Of a DNA stretch of 64,000 bases, positions 42,358 through 51,490 are shown piece by piece. Every line of letters starts with the position of its first letter. The stretch's first letter is position 1. The notes under the pieces are model-generated. The model made no database searches, was not told where the DNA came from, and saw nothing but the letters and a program-made list of their open reading frames with translations. The stretch covers positions 186,001 through 250,000 of the forward strand of contig CAZOZM010000001.1 in the NCBI GenBank assembly GCA_964584255.1, given 5' to 3'. Source of the DNA: UBA3775 sp964584255. Its GTDB lineage: Bacteria; Bacillota; Clostridia; Lachnospirales; Lachnospiraceae. The translations under genes were made by a program, and so were the position numbers.

Positions 42358-43863
42358 TTAGTCAAATTTCTTGTTTTTATGTTTTTTCCATCCCTTATAT
42401 CCAAGGAATAGAACAAATAATATGATGATGCCGCCAAAGATCCAGTTGAAGTTTTCTTTAAGTACATCATTTCTGTATCTCTTGTAAGCGATTGAATAAT
42501 ATGACCTACTCATTCCAAGATCAAGATAGTGCATTGCCTTTTCATAATCTCCGTCATTGAGATAAGCTTTTCCGATACCGATATAAGCCTGCTCAAAGTT
42601 CTCATTGAGAGTAAGTACTTCTTTCCATTTATCAACGGCCTGAGACTCATCACCATCATATCTGCATGCAACTGCTTCATTTATAAGCTGTCCATACTGT
42701 GTTGGTGAAAAGATTGTTACTTCATCACTGTTGATATCACATACAAGTCTCTGTGTAGCATTTGTTTCAATTGCTGCTGCAGACTGGAATGTTCCATCCT
42801 GAGTTCCTATACCACCATAAATGTAGAGGAGATTTCCTTCTGCATCATATGTAAATATACGTCCTCTGAGGTTATCAAGGAGAGAATACATTCCCTTACC
42901 ACAATATACAACGTCCTTAATCTTGTTATATCCGCTGTACTTGTTAGCTGAACTTGCGCCGGCAAGAATATCACCACCGACATTCTGATTTGCACCTTTA
43001 CGGATAACATCGCCACCCTTTGAGTTAAGTCTCATGACAGCCTGCTGACCGGTAGTATCAATATAACTTGCATAGAGGAATCCATCATCATCAATGTCGA
43101 TTCCTGTATACTCTGTCGGAATATACAATGAACCTTTAGCTCTCTGCGCCTTTGTTGATATTGTCTTCCAGAACTTCTGCCAAAGGCTGATTGATACTGT
43201 GATTGTACCAAAATATCCGTTGAATGTTCCATCTTTTTCAAGCTGGAGAATTCCCTGGAACTCGTTTTTGTTTATGATGTAAATTCTGTCTGCAGAATCC
43301 ACACATACTTTAATAGGATTGAATGTATATCCTTCTTTAAGAATATCTGTTTCAAGCATTGAGCTGTCAAGGTGGCTGTCATATTCATACTCACCATCTT
43401 CGTTCAGCTTAAATATAAGAAGTCTCGAGTTACCTGTATCACAAATATAGAGATAACCCTTTTCTGTAGCATAAAGTCCCTGTGGACCGGAGAAGCTGTC
43501 CATCATACCTGTTTCAGTATTGTAGAAGTTCTTAATTACACAGTCAAGGGTGTAATCTTTACCATTTACAACGATGATCTGGCTGTAAGAATAATCGCAA
43601 AGAAAAATCTTCTGACTTTCCTGCTCTACATACAAATCATAAATTGAACCGATACTGTCTCCTGTTTCATCAAGTCCAAGTGAATTAGCTGAAATTGTTC
43701 CATTCGGAACATAGGCTGCAGGAGTATATACAACATCTTCCCAGTAATCATAGTTATATGTAACATAAGGAAGTGTATCTGCTGCTGCAATTGATCCAAG
43801 ACACATAGAAAGAATCAGAATAGTGATTATGAATCTGGACCAAAATGTCATCTTTGATTTCAT
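42358..43863 (-). CDS. NHL/beta-propeller and TPR protein with C-terminal membrane anchor
   Basis: A 501-residue protein: signal peptide to about residue 28 (SIAAAD), then NHL-like propeller blades such as FSGPQGLYATEKGYLYICDT and PTEYTGIDIDDDGFLYASYI up to about 385. TPR-like helices follow (AVDKWKEVLTLNENFEQAYI, GKAYLNDGDYEKAMHYLDLG), then a transmembrane segment at about 473-491 with a KKHKNKK stop. Most of it lies outside the cell. No catalytic motif was seen. An AGGAGG site precedes the ATG. It is probably a scaffold for the transport cassette. Confidence 0.78.
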   Translation of the reverse strand: MKSKMTFWSRFIITILILSMCLGSIAAADTLPYVTYNYDYWEDVVYTPAAYVPNGTISANSLGLDETGDSIGSIYDLYVEQESQKIFLCDYSYSQIIVVNGKDYTLDCVIKNFYNTETGMMDSFSGPQGLYATEKGYLYICDTGNSRLLIFKLNEDGEYEYDSHLDSSMLETDILKEGYTFNPIKVCVDSADRIYIINKNEFQGILQLEKDGTFNGYFGTITVSISLWQKFWKTISTKAQRAKGSLYIPTEYTGIDIDDDGFLYASYIDTTGQQAVMRLNSKGGDVIRKGANQNVGGDILAGASSANKYSGYNKIKDVVYCGKGMYSLLDNLRGRIFTYDAEGNLLYIYGGIGTQDGTFQSAAAIETNATQRLVCDINSDEVTIFSPTQYGQLINEAVACRYDGDESQAVDKWKEVLTLNENFEQAYIGIGKAYLNDGDYEKAMHYLDLGMSRSYYSIAYKRYRNDVLKENFNWIFGGIIILFVLFLGYKGWKKHKNKKFD

Positions 43864-43874
43864 ATCGTACCCTC

Positions 43875-44768
43875 CTAATCTTTCATACCTGAGGATGTCA
43901 TGGTTTCAATGATCTGAGACTGACAAATCAGGAAGAATGTAATTGGAATTAAGGCAATTACAAATGCTACGGCACACGCAACACCTGCTCTTGCTGCTCC
44001 ACCACCTGCAATCTGATTGAGTGCAAACTGCATTGGCTTAAGTTTTTCACTTCTAAGGAACATACTACCTGTATTACCCCACATCTGCTGGAACTGAAGA
44101 ACCGCAAGTGTAAGCCATGCAGGTTTAACGTTTGGCATGAAAATCTTCCAGAATACAACGAATTCAGAAGCACCATCAAGTTTTGCCGATTCCATAAGTG
44201 AATCCGGTATCTGCTCCATGAACTGCTTCATGAGGTAGAGACCCATACCATACTGCCATGATGGAAGAATCAGTGCCAGGTATGTATTGTTGATTCCCAA
44301 GAATGAAATAATCATGTAGTTAGGAATCTGAGTTACGTTGTATGAGAACATCATGGAAAGTACAACAATACTGAAGAGAATGTCTTTTCCAGGAAATTTG
44401 TGCTTTGCGAGCGGATATGATGCAAGCGAAGCAACAATAACATGTCCTACTGTACCAAATCCCGTAATGATTATTGTATTGAAGATGTATCTTGAGAATG
44501 GAACCCAAGAGTCACTCATTACGACGAAAAGGTCTTTAAAGTTATCCATTGTAGGATTCTTAACGAAAATTGTCTGTGGATACTGGAAAATTTCGTCAAG
44601 AGGTTTAAGTGCATTGTTTATCAGGATTACGAGTGGTAATGCCATGAAAACACCGCAGATAGTCATGAAGAAGAAGAGCAATCCGTTTCCTGCTGCGGAA
44701 CGGTTGAGCTGTTTTTCACGATGGAAAAATCTTCTTTTAACACCTGTTTTTGCTTTTGTTTTTGCCAT
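43875..44768 (-). CDS. Carbohydrate ABC transporter permease (MalG-like), first pair
   Basis: A 297-residue CUT1 permease with six membrane segments; EAA loop MESAKLDGASEFVVFWKIFM followed by PNVKP. The ATG at 44768 is used; a GTG just before it overlaps the stop of the preceding gene (TAGTGATG). It is tightly coupled to the MalF-like gene at 44771 and precedes the NHL/TPR gene by 11 bases. Confidence 0.93.
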   Translation of the reverse strand: MAKTKAKTGVKRRFFHREKQLNRSAAGNGLLFFFMTICGVFMALPLVILINNALKPLDEIFQYPQTIFVKNPTMDNFKDLFVVMSDSWVPFSRYIFNTIIITGFGTVGHVIVASLASYPLAKHKFPGKDILFSIVVLSMMFSYNVTQIPNYMIISFLGINNTYLALILPSWQYGMGLYLMKQFMEQIPDSLMESAKLDGASEFVVFWKIFMPNVKPAWLTLAVLQFQQMWGNTGSMFLRSEKLKPMQFALNQIAGGGAARAGVACAVAFVIALIPITFFLICQSQIIETMTSSGMKD

Positions 44769-44770
44769 CA

Positions 44771-45700
44771 CTACTCACCTACCCTTCTAAGGATTGCCTG
44801 AACAAGCTTATTGGATCCAACCATGAGAAGGAAAAGAACCGTTGCTATAGCAGATGCATAACCCATTTCAAAACGATATGTACCATAATCGATAAGGTGT
44901 GTAACGATCGTAGTACCCGCATAGTTTACAGAAGGATTACCTGCAAGTTGAATAGATATATCGCCTACCGCAAATGACTGTGTAATCTGCATTACGGCAC
45001 CGAACAAGAGCTGCGGTTTCATTGCCGGAAGGGTTACATACCATAATTCCTGCCATCTGTTCTTAATTCCGTCCATGGCTGCCGCTTCATACATTGACTT
45101 ATCAATAGTCTGAAGACCGGCAATAAATGAAAGGAAACCGGTACCAAGAGAAAGCCAAAGCTGAACCACGATAAGACATGGCATTACGAGATTTTCTGTC
45201 TGGAACCAAAGAACTGCAGTATCTTCTAATCCCCATTTAATAAGAAAAGAGTTCAAATAACCGTAACGGTCAGAACTGAGAATAAGTGACCATACATAAT
45301 ATGCGTTACCGCAAATAGATGGTGCATAGAAGATCAGAGTAAGGAAAGCTCTGAACTTTCCATGGAACTCGTTAATTATCCATGCGAACAGGAGACACAT
45401 CAGATATGATATAGGTCCTGTTATAACTGCAAAAAGCAATGTGTTCTTAAGAGCTATGAGGAAAATCTCATCGTCAAGAAACATCTTTGCATAGTTGTTA
45501 AATCCAACCCATGATGGGAAGCTTAACATATCAAAATAAGTAAAACTGAGTACTATAGATGCAATTACCGGCAAAACCGTAAAGAAGAAGAATAAAATAA
45601 AGTATGGAGCAATCATTGCATAACATGCTCTGCTTTTGTATATCTTCTGCTTTAATGTAAGCTTATGAACTATAGGCTTTGAACTAACTTCAGAATCCAT
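44771..45700 (-). CDS. Carbohydrate ABC transporter permease (MalF-like), first pair
   Basis: A 309-residue permease with six predicted membrane segments, the second-loop motif FAWIINEFHGKFRAFLTLIF, and EAA loop YEAAAMDGIKNRWQELWYVT followed by LPAMKP. AGGAATAAA precedes the ATG. It follows the giant binding protein by 16 bases, so that protein is its likely substrate donor. Confidence 0.93.
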   Translation of the reverse strand: MDSEVSSKPIVHKLTLKQKIYKSRACYAMIAPYFILFFFFTVLPVIASIVLSFTYFDMLSFPSWVGFNNYAKMFLDDEIFLIALKNTLLFAVITGPISYLMCLLFAWIINEFHGKFRAFLTLIFYAPSICGNAYYVWSLILSSDRYGYLNSFLIKWGLEDTAVLWFQTENLVMPCLIVVQLWLSLGTGFLSFIAGLQTIDKSMYEAAAMDGIKNRWQELWYVTLPAMKPQLLFGAVMQITQSFAVGDISIQLAGNPSVNYAGTTIVTHLIDYGTYRFEMGYASAIATVLFLLMVGSNKLVQAILRRVGE

Positions 45701-45716
45701 ATTTTATTCCTCCTCC

Positions 45717-48700
45717 CTAATCAAGATTAAGTTCACTACGTTTTGTAGCAATTTCTTCATTAATATATGTTATACGGTCAGTAAGTTCCTCTCTTGGAGT
45801 TGATGAGTCCGTATCTGCTGTTACAGCGAAGAATGCATTGTTGATATAACGGAATGTCATGTAGCTTCCTGCAACCTGTCTGATTCCTCTGACAGTACTA
45901 CGCTGGTCATTAATTGTACTTGTAAAATCAACCGGATAACCAATCTGCTGGAATGCTTCGATGTTAGCCGTAGGAACCTTTGCGGATGAACCGTTAATTG
46001 ATTCCATTTCATGTGAGTACTGAACCTGAGTTTCTGCAGATGTCCACCACTTAAGGAATTCCCATGCAGAATCTTTATCTTCACATGATGACATGATAAT
46101 ACAAGCAGAACCTACACTTGCAATTTCATGATCAATATATGTTTCACCCTTCTTTGCAACTACATTACCTTCAGAATCATAAACAGTTGACTCTGCTACT
46201 TTTTCAGTTCCCGGAACCTGAGTAACTCCCCAGAGACCGTTAATATCAGGTGCTGATACCTGAAGTGTATTATAGTAACCAAAGTTGTAGATAATGATTG
46301 GAGCTTCACCTGTTCTGAATCTCTGCTCAACGTTAGTTGTCTTATCTACGCCATAGTCTGTATACCACTTACAGTACTGTGTAAATGAATTGATTGCTTC
46401 TTCTGAATCAAGTAATGATGCAGAACCTTCATCATTATAGTACTCTCCACCATTTTGGAGCAGGAACATAAGGAAGATTTCTTCACCCGGCAGCATTCCG
46501 AGATCCATGTTATTCTGACTCATTACTGTAAGACATGTAATCATCTCTTCCCATGTCTCAGGAATCTCAAGTCCGAGTTCTTTAAGGATGTCCTTTCTGT
46601 AGAACATAACAAGAAAAGTCTGATTACATGGAAGCGCATATGTTGATATTGAACCATCCTTGTTAATATACTGATATGCTTCATATGAGCTGTCATCAAA
46701 TCTTGTAAGAACTTCATCAAGATCATCAAAGTTTGAAAGATCATAAACAGCACCACGAAGACCATAGTTTACCGGAAGGTCATAGTTTACTTCAATTGCA
46801 ACGTCAGGTCCCTGTCCTGCAAGAGTTGCCTGAAGAAGTGTATTGATATCAACGAGCATTACAGTAACATTGATATTATATTCGCTTGTAAAGTTTTCTG
46901 AAATCATAGACTTGATAACTGATGACTGATCTCTTCCTGTACCTACCCAAAGAACAAGTTCAGGTATTTCCTCATCCGGATCAGATGTATCACCAACGAT
47001 ATCATAGTCAATTATAAATGAATAATACAGTCTCTTCATCTCATGAGTAAACTTCTTAAAGAAGTTGTTTGAGATATGTTCATTCTTTTCTCCATCAGGA
47101 ATTATGTAAATGGAATCAAGTGCAAGAGGCTGTCCGATAACGTCAGCAATCCAGGTACCGCATGCACGGACGTTTGTTCTGTAATCAGAAACTACCTTTA
47201 CAAAATACTCATTATCTTCGATTATTTCATCAAGCTGAGTATACATTGTGGTAAGAGCACGTTCTTTATCACTTCCCTGTCCTACAAGAGCTTCAAACTC
47301 ATCAATAATCTTTCCAAGCTTTTCTCTTGCTGCTATAAGTTCATCAGTTAATCCCGGAAGTGACTCTTCTACTGAGTAATCACGCCACACGTCAGGTGAC
47401 GTACCTGTTACACAGATTACTTCACGATAAATCTTATTAAGATCATCAGTTACATCTGAAACTTCACCTACGATTTTTCCGAAATCACCGAGTACAACTG
47501 ACATACGGAGTTTGTGACTTCCCTTTGTAAGATAAATCCTGTAAGGATTGTTGTCACTGTCACCAAGTGTTTCATAGTACCATGTACTTTCATAATTGAA
47601 ACCATATTCATTAAATTCCTCAAAAGGAACTTCACCATCAATCATGATTTTACGTGATACATATACACCCTTTGTAAAGTTCTGCTTGCAAAGGAGTTCA
47701 ATATTGTAGAAACCGTCTGCTTCTACTTCAAAGTCCCATTCAAGCCAATCACCGATAAGTCTCCAGGAGTTACCGCCGATTGTATTGTTAAGCATTAACT
47801 TTGCACTGTAAGGTCTTACTGCTGCAGATGACTGATCCTGCTGTGGATAGAGCATCTGTGATGATTTAAGTGATGCATTTTCAGCCTGAATTGTTACCAC
47901 ATCAGTTCCTGCTGAAGAATCGTTCTTAGAAGAGTTCTGATTTACATATTCATTATATGAAACAGATTCCTTAATCTGGCCGAGCTTGATATTGTAAAGC
48001 ACAACCTGTTCAGTTATTGAATAGAGAGTGATTGTATGCTTACCTTCTTCAAGATAAATACCAAGTTCTTTTGAGTAATATCCCTGTGCATCATATAAGT
48101 AAGAACTCTGCCAGTCATGTACCTCTACCTGTGATACCTTAAGGTCATTTCCCTGATTATCCTTATTCCATTCAACATTACCAAGCTCGTCAGTCACGAA
48201 ACTTCCGTCACTGTTTGTAGGTGCGGATGTCTTCTTGTTATCCCACATACGCTTAAGCTCGATATTTGTAAGCTCTGAATAAGGAAGTTCTCCATCAATG
48301 AATACGGCTCTTCTGATATTGGAGTTCTTGGACTCAATATTGTAATAGCCGAGGTTTATATAATATAAACCTGATTCAGGAACATCAATTTCGAAGTCAA
48401 CAAAACCTGTTTCATCAAGAAGAAGTGATTCCTTGTATTTTGTAAAATCACCGTAAGGATTGTTGTCTCCATACACTTCTTTAGGATATGAGGAAGTATT
48501 AACTACTTCAGGTTCCATACCCTCAAAGTGGTTTGCTGCATTAAATGCGTCAACTGCAGAAAATTCAATCTCTGATTTAGCTGATGCACTGCTGTGTGCT
48601 GACAAGTATTCTTCATATGTAAGAGTGCCTTCATCGATATTGTAGTAATCAAGAATCTGCTTATAGTAGTCATGATCACACTGTGAAGGATCGATTTTTG

Positions 48701-48914
48701 AATCCTCAACCGAATCAGCGTCTTCATCAGAAGAATCAGAAGTTTCGTCAGACAAATCTTCATCCGGATTTCCAGCATTATCCGAAGAAGCGTCATTCGC
48801 ATCGGCAGATACTTCAGTATCTTTAGCCGGTTCCGCCAATGCCGTGGTCTGCATTAACATCGCTGCAACAAGTGCAGATGCGATAACACGTTTCAAAAGA
48901 ACTTTTGCGTGCAT
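45717..48914 (-). CDS. Giant extracellular solute-binding protein fused to two beta-sandwich domains
   Basis: A 1065-residue secreted protein. Residues 1-27 are a signal peptide (LVAAMLMQTTALAEP) without a lipobox Cys. Residues 28-75 are a Ser/Asp/Glu linker. Two CBM35/CBM6-like beta-sandwiches follow at about 163-315 (FVDFEIDVPESGLYYINLGY) and 337-480 (WLEWDFEVEADGFYNIELLC). Next are a mostly helical stretch (515-640) and a family 1 solute-binding domain (about 650-1040; NTLLQATLAGQGPDVAIEVN, AWEFLKWWTSAETQ). Usual binding proteins have only the last part. How it stays at the cell without a lipid anchor is unclear; the repeated YNIEL/YYINL modules may bind the same glycan. Confidence 0.85.
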   Translation of the reverse strand: MHAKVLLKRVIASALVAAMLMQTTALAEPAKDTEVSADANDASSDNAGNPDEDLSDETSDSSDEDADSVEDSKIDPSQCDHDYYKQILDYYNIDEGTLTYEEYLSAHSSASAKSEIEFSAVDAFNAANHFEGMEPEVVNTSSYPKEVYGDNNPYGDFTKYKESLLLDETGFVDFEIDVPESGLYYINLGYYNIESKNSNIRRAVFIDGELPYSELTNIELKRMWDNKKTSAPTNSDGSFVTDELGNVEWNKDNQGNDLKVSQVEVHDWQSSYLYDAQGYYSKELGIYLEEGKHTITLYSITEQVVLYNIKLGQIKESVSYNEYVNQNSSKNDSSAGTDVVTIQAENASLKSSQMLYPQQDQSSAAVRPYSAKLMLNNTIGGNSWRLIGDWLEWDFEVEADGFYNIELLCKQNFTKGVYVSRKIMIDGEVPFEEFNEYGFNYESTWYYETLGDSDNNPYRIYLTKGSHKLRMSVVLGDFGKIVGEVSDVTDDLNKIYREVICVTGTSPDVWRDYSVEESLPGLTDELIAAREKLGKIIDEFEALVGQGSDKERALTTMYTQLDEIIEDNEYFVKVVSDYRTNVRACGTWIADVIGQPLALDSIYIIPDGEKNEHISNNFFKKFTHEMKRLYYSFIIDYDIVGDTSDPDEEIPELVLWVGTGRDQSSVIKSMISENFTSEYNINVTVMLVDINTLLQATLAGQGPDVAIEVNYDLPVNYGLRGAVYDLSNFDDLDEVLTRFDDSSYEAYQYINKDGSISTYALPCNQTFLVMFYRKDILKELGLEIPETWEEMITCLTVMSQNNMDLGMLPGEEIFLMFLLQNGGEYYNDEGSASLLDSEEAINSFTQYCKWYTDYGVDKTTNVEQRFRTGEAPIIIYNFGYYNTLQVSAPDINGLWGVTQVPGTEKVAESTVYDSEGNVVAKKGETYIDHEIASVGSACIIMSSCEDKDSAWEFLKWWTSAETQVQYSHEMESINGSSAKVPTANIEAFQQIGYPVDFTSTINDQRSTVRGIRQVAGSYMTFRYINNAFFAVTADTDSSTPREELTDRITYINEEIATKRSELNLD

Positions 48915-48937
48915 ATAAACCTCCTTAAGTTACTATG

Positions 48938-49573
48938 TTACTCATCATACCATTTTTCCTCTCCAGCAGAAGGTTCAGGTATGTATTTTTTAAATATGTT
49001 TTCTATTAAATAAGATACCACCATGCAGCATGCTCCCGGAACAAAAAGTGCTGAAACCGGCACACATACAATAGTTAAAATCATAAGACAGTCACAGATT
49101 ACAATTCCTATTGTATAAGGAAGATGTTTGAATGCAATAAAAAAGCAAAACTTAACCATTTCCTTAAATGATAATTTAAATCTCGAGATTGCAGGGAATA
49201 CATAAACTGCCACAGAAACAAACATCACGAGGATAACAATACATAAATTCATGTTAAAGACTGATGTTTTTGTCGCCTTACCCTTCCATACAACAATATC
49301 AATGATTAAAATCACGAAAACAAGAATCATAAGCAGTGTATACGGAATTGTTTTTTTTAAATTCTGCTTAAAGCAATTCCAAAAAGACTTTCCCATACTG
49401 CTTCTTTCATGTCTTACGGTTTTCACTATTCCATAATAGAAGGCTGCGGTAGACGCTCCAAAAGTAAAGACCGGTAAAGAAAAGATAATCCAGAGAACAG
49501 TCAGTAACACTACCCTTCCGCACTTATCCAAAAAAGAAATAAGAGGACCATCCAAACTAAAAAAAGAACCCAT
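48938..49573 (-). CDS. DUF624 (YesL-like) membrane protein
   Basis: A 211-residue protein with four to five predicted membrane segments and the YesL signature LWIIFSLPVFTFGASTAAFY. YesL-type proteins accompany sugar ABC transporters and glycan regulators in Bacillus and clostridia; the function is unknown. The start at 49573 (MGSFFSLDGP) has GGAAGG upstream; the frame is open from a TTG at 49591. It is the first gene of the nine-gene operon. Confidence 0.85.
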   Translation of the reverse strand: MGSFFSLDGPLISFLDKCGRVVLLTVLWIIFSLPVFTFGASTAAFYYGIVKTVRHERSSMGKSFWNCFKQNLKKTIPYTLLMILVFVILIIDIVVWKGKATKTSVFNMNLCIVILVMFVSVAVYVFPAISRFKLSFKEMVKFCFFIAFKHLPYTIGIVICDCLMILTIVCVPVSALFVPGACCMVVSYLIENIFKKYIPEPSAGEEKWYDE

Positions 49574-49679
49574 TTTTAACCTTCCATTCAAATAAATTTG
49601 GGCATTTCATTACAGAAATAACCAATCTTTTTTTTTCAAATACACCTACTAATGGACATAGTGAAACATATTCTATAGA

Positions 49680-49708
49680 ATGATACCATATGATTTGGTA
49701 ATATGCAA
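49680..49708 (-). promoter_or_regulatory. Promoter of the nine-gene transporter operon
   Basis: -35 TTGCAT (49703-49708), 17-base spacer, -10 TATCAT (49680-49685). The spacer holds TACCA-N7-TGGTA around CATATG, a possible operator. The leader is about 100 bases and includes a run of nine T on the plus strand (A on the transcript). Confidence 0.65.
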
Positions 49709-49976
49709 CAATTTATAGCGAATTTTTCATTCAAAATTACTACATATTGTTTAATTCAGCCATATTAAATAGGTTTTTACAACTTTTAATTGCAATCATA
49801 CAATTTAATCATTCATCCATTTTTTCGACTTACGCACAGACAAGATGAATATTACAGTAAAATCTGTCTTTAGAAGAAATCTGTCTTTTTTTCTTTATAA
49901 CTGTCAAAAAAAACCGATGAAATATAAAAATTGTACCGGTTTAATTCTTTTAACTGCAATTACTGTTTCAGAGCAA

Positions 49977-50018
49977 AACTCCGCAGCATCAGAGTATACG
50001 TCTGACACATGCGGAGTT
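49977..50018 (-). terminator. Terminator after the GH31/GH26-like operon
   Basis: Outer arms AACTCCGCA / TGCGGAGTT (9 bp) with an inner TCAGA/TCTGA pair, followed on the minus strand by TTTTGCTC. It lies 10 bases after the stop of the GH26-like gene. Confidence 0.75.
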
Positions 50019-50027
50019 CAAAATGTC

Positions 50028-51476
50028 TTATCTCACAATAGGATTGTATTTAATTCTTATTGTAGGAAGCTTAGGCATCTCATAATAGTAATTCATCTGC
50101 CAGTCATCACCCTGTTCAGGCTTGTTTTCTCCATCGGCCGGAGGAGCAAAAAACTTAAGAGTTGTATCATAGGCTTCTTTCACATCCTTATTGAAAAATG
50201 CTGAAGAAAGATCGATACACTTTGCTCCCGGTGCTTTATAAAACCATTCACCGTCAATTTCCATCATAAGATTGGCATCAACAAGCTCTTCGTCAAAATA
50301 AGCTTCAAAAAATACAGGTTTTGATTCAATATGAAGATTAACTGCAATACCTTCCGAGTCTTCAAATGATCCCCATCTTAATTTCTTAGGGAATACTGTT
50401 TCTTCACCGATTGTCATCTTTGGTGAGAAGAAATCTTCATGAATCATTTCTCTGTAAGTATCCATAAGAGGCTGTCTGATACCTACTGATGAATTATTAG
50501 GATCTTCAATTTCAAGACCAAGTCTTCCTCTGTCTCTGAACATATACATTGTAAATGCTGAAAGCCAGTTATCTTCATCTTTTTCAAGAAGATCTGCAAA
50601 TTCCCTGAACATTGCAGCCTGGTCATATGGTCCTGTTACATCTGCATCTGCATTAAGTTCGGAAAGAACCATAGGCTTATATATTCCATTATTTACAAAA
50701 GCATATCTTTCATAAGACTTTTTGCACATATTATATATATCAGCCACCTTTGATCTTGAAAAAGTATTTCCGCCTTCCTCAGCCACATCAACCGGCCATC
50801 CCCAATGAAGTGCCATGTATCTGTCTACAGAAACAATATCTGTTTTTCTTGCTGCACCCGCAAAAATGTCTTCCATTTCCATTTTTTCATCATCCGGATT
50901 TTTGCATCCGTCAAGACAGAGAATAAGCTTGCAGTTCTTTGCTTCTCTGTGGAAAACGTCACAAACATGCTCAAAGAATGCTGCAACCTGTTCATAACTT
51001 GCTCTCTTATTAAAGCTAAACCAGTTTCCGGTTGCTTCATGATTTACTCTGACAAGAACACGTCCAAACTTCTCAAGATCCTTGCAAATTGCAACAAGAT
51101 GATCATCCGATACAAAAGGATCAATTGTTAATGTAAGACAAACATCCTGACCGTGTCTTCTTACATCTCTCATATATGTAAAAGGCTCGTCATTAAGATT
51201 GCCATTGAGACCACCCTTGTATGTAAAATAGTCATCATAAGGATAATCCCAGACATCTGTAATATCATCATGTGAATGAGCATCATGAGCTCTTACCGGC
51301 CATCCCTCATCATTAGGATAATAGCAATACATAAGATTGATACATCTGTGTGGTCTTCCCAACTGACGTAAAATATAATCCTGGTCTACATATTCGCCTC
51401 TTTCGCTGCCGTCAGTAAGATCAACAGCTGTTTTTGCAGGTCCCATATGTACTGATTTTACTATATACTTGTCCAT
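50028..51476 (-). CDS. Cytosolic clan GH-A glycoside hydrolase, GH26-like
   Basis: A 482-residue protein without a signal peptide. The block VLVRVNHEATGNWFSFNK matches the acid/base Glu region of GH26, and KPMVLSELNADADVTG provides a candidate nucleophile Glu; VSVDRYMALHWGWP lies between. A C-terminal beta domain (about 370-482) follows. GH26 enzymes are mainly beta-mannanases or mannobiohydrolases; a cytosolic member would trim imported mannooligosaccharides. Similarity is partial, so a related GH-A family is possible. It lies 14 bases downstream of the GH31 gene, in one transcript. Confidence 0.62.
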   Translation of the reverse strand: MDKYIVKSVHMGPAKTAVDLTDGSERGEYVDQDYILRQLGRPHRCINLMYCYYPNDEGWPVRAHDAHSHDDITDVWDYPYDDYFTYKGGLNGNLNDEPFTYMRDVRRHGQDVCLTLTIDPFVSDDHLVAICKDLEKFGRVLVRVNHEATGNWFSFNKRASYEQVAAFFEHVCDVFHREAKNCKLILCLDGCKNPDDEKMEMEDIFAGAARKTDIVSVDRYMALHWGWPVDVAEEGGNTFSRSKVADIYNMCKKSYERYAFVNNGIYKPMVLSELNADADVTGPYDQAAMFREFADLLEKDEDNWLSAFTMYMFRDRGRLGLEIEDPNNSSVGIRQPLMDTYREMIHEDFFSPKMTIGEETVFPKKLRWGSFEDSEGIAVNLHIESKPVFFEAYFDEELVDANLMMEIDGEWFYKAPGAKCIDLSSAFFNKDVKEAYDTTLKFFAPPADGENKPEQGDDWQMNYYYEMPKLPTIRIKYNPIVR

Positions 51477-51490
51477 TTTGCCTCCAAATA

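Larger units (their letters stand above)
49574..50027. other. Intergenic region upstream of the transporter operon
   Basis: No gene is supported here. It contains the operon promoter (49680-49708), a direct 12-base repeat AAATCTGTCTTT (49860-49871 and 49877-49888), a weak AAACCG/CGGTTT pair, and the terminator of the GH31/GH26-like operon (49977-50018). The rest is AT-rich. Confidence 0.6.
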
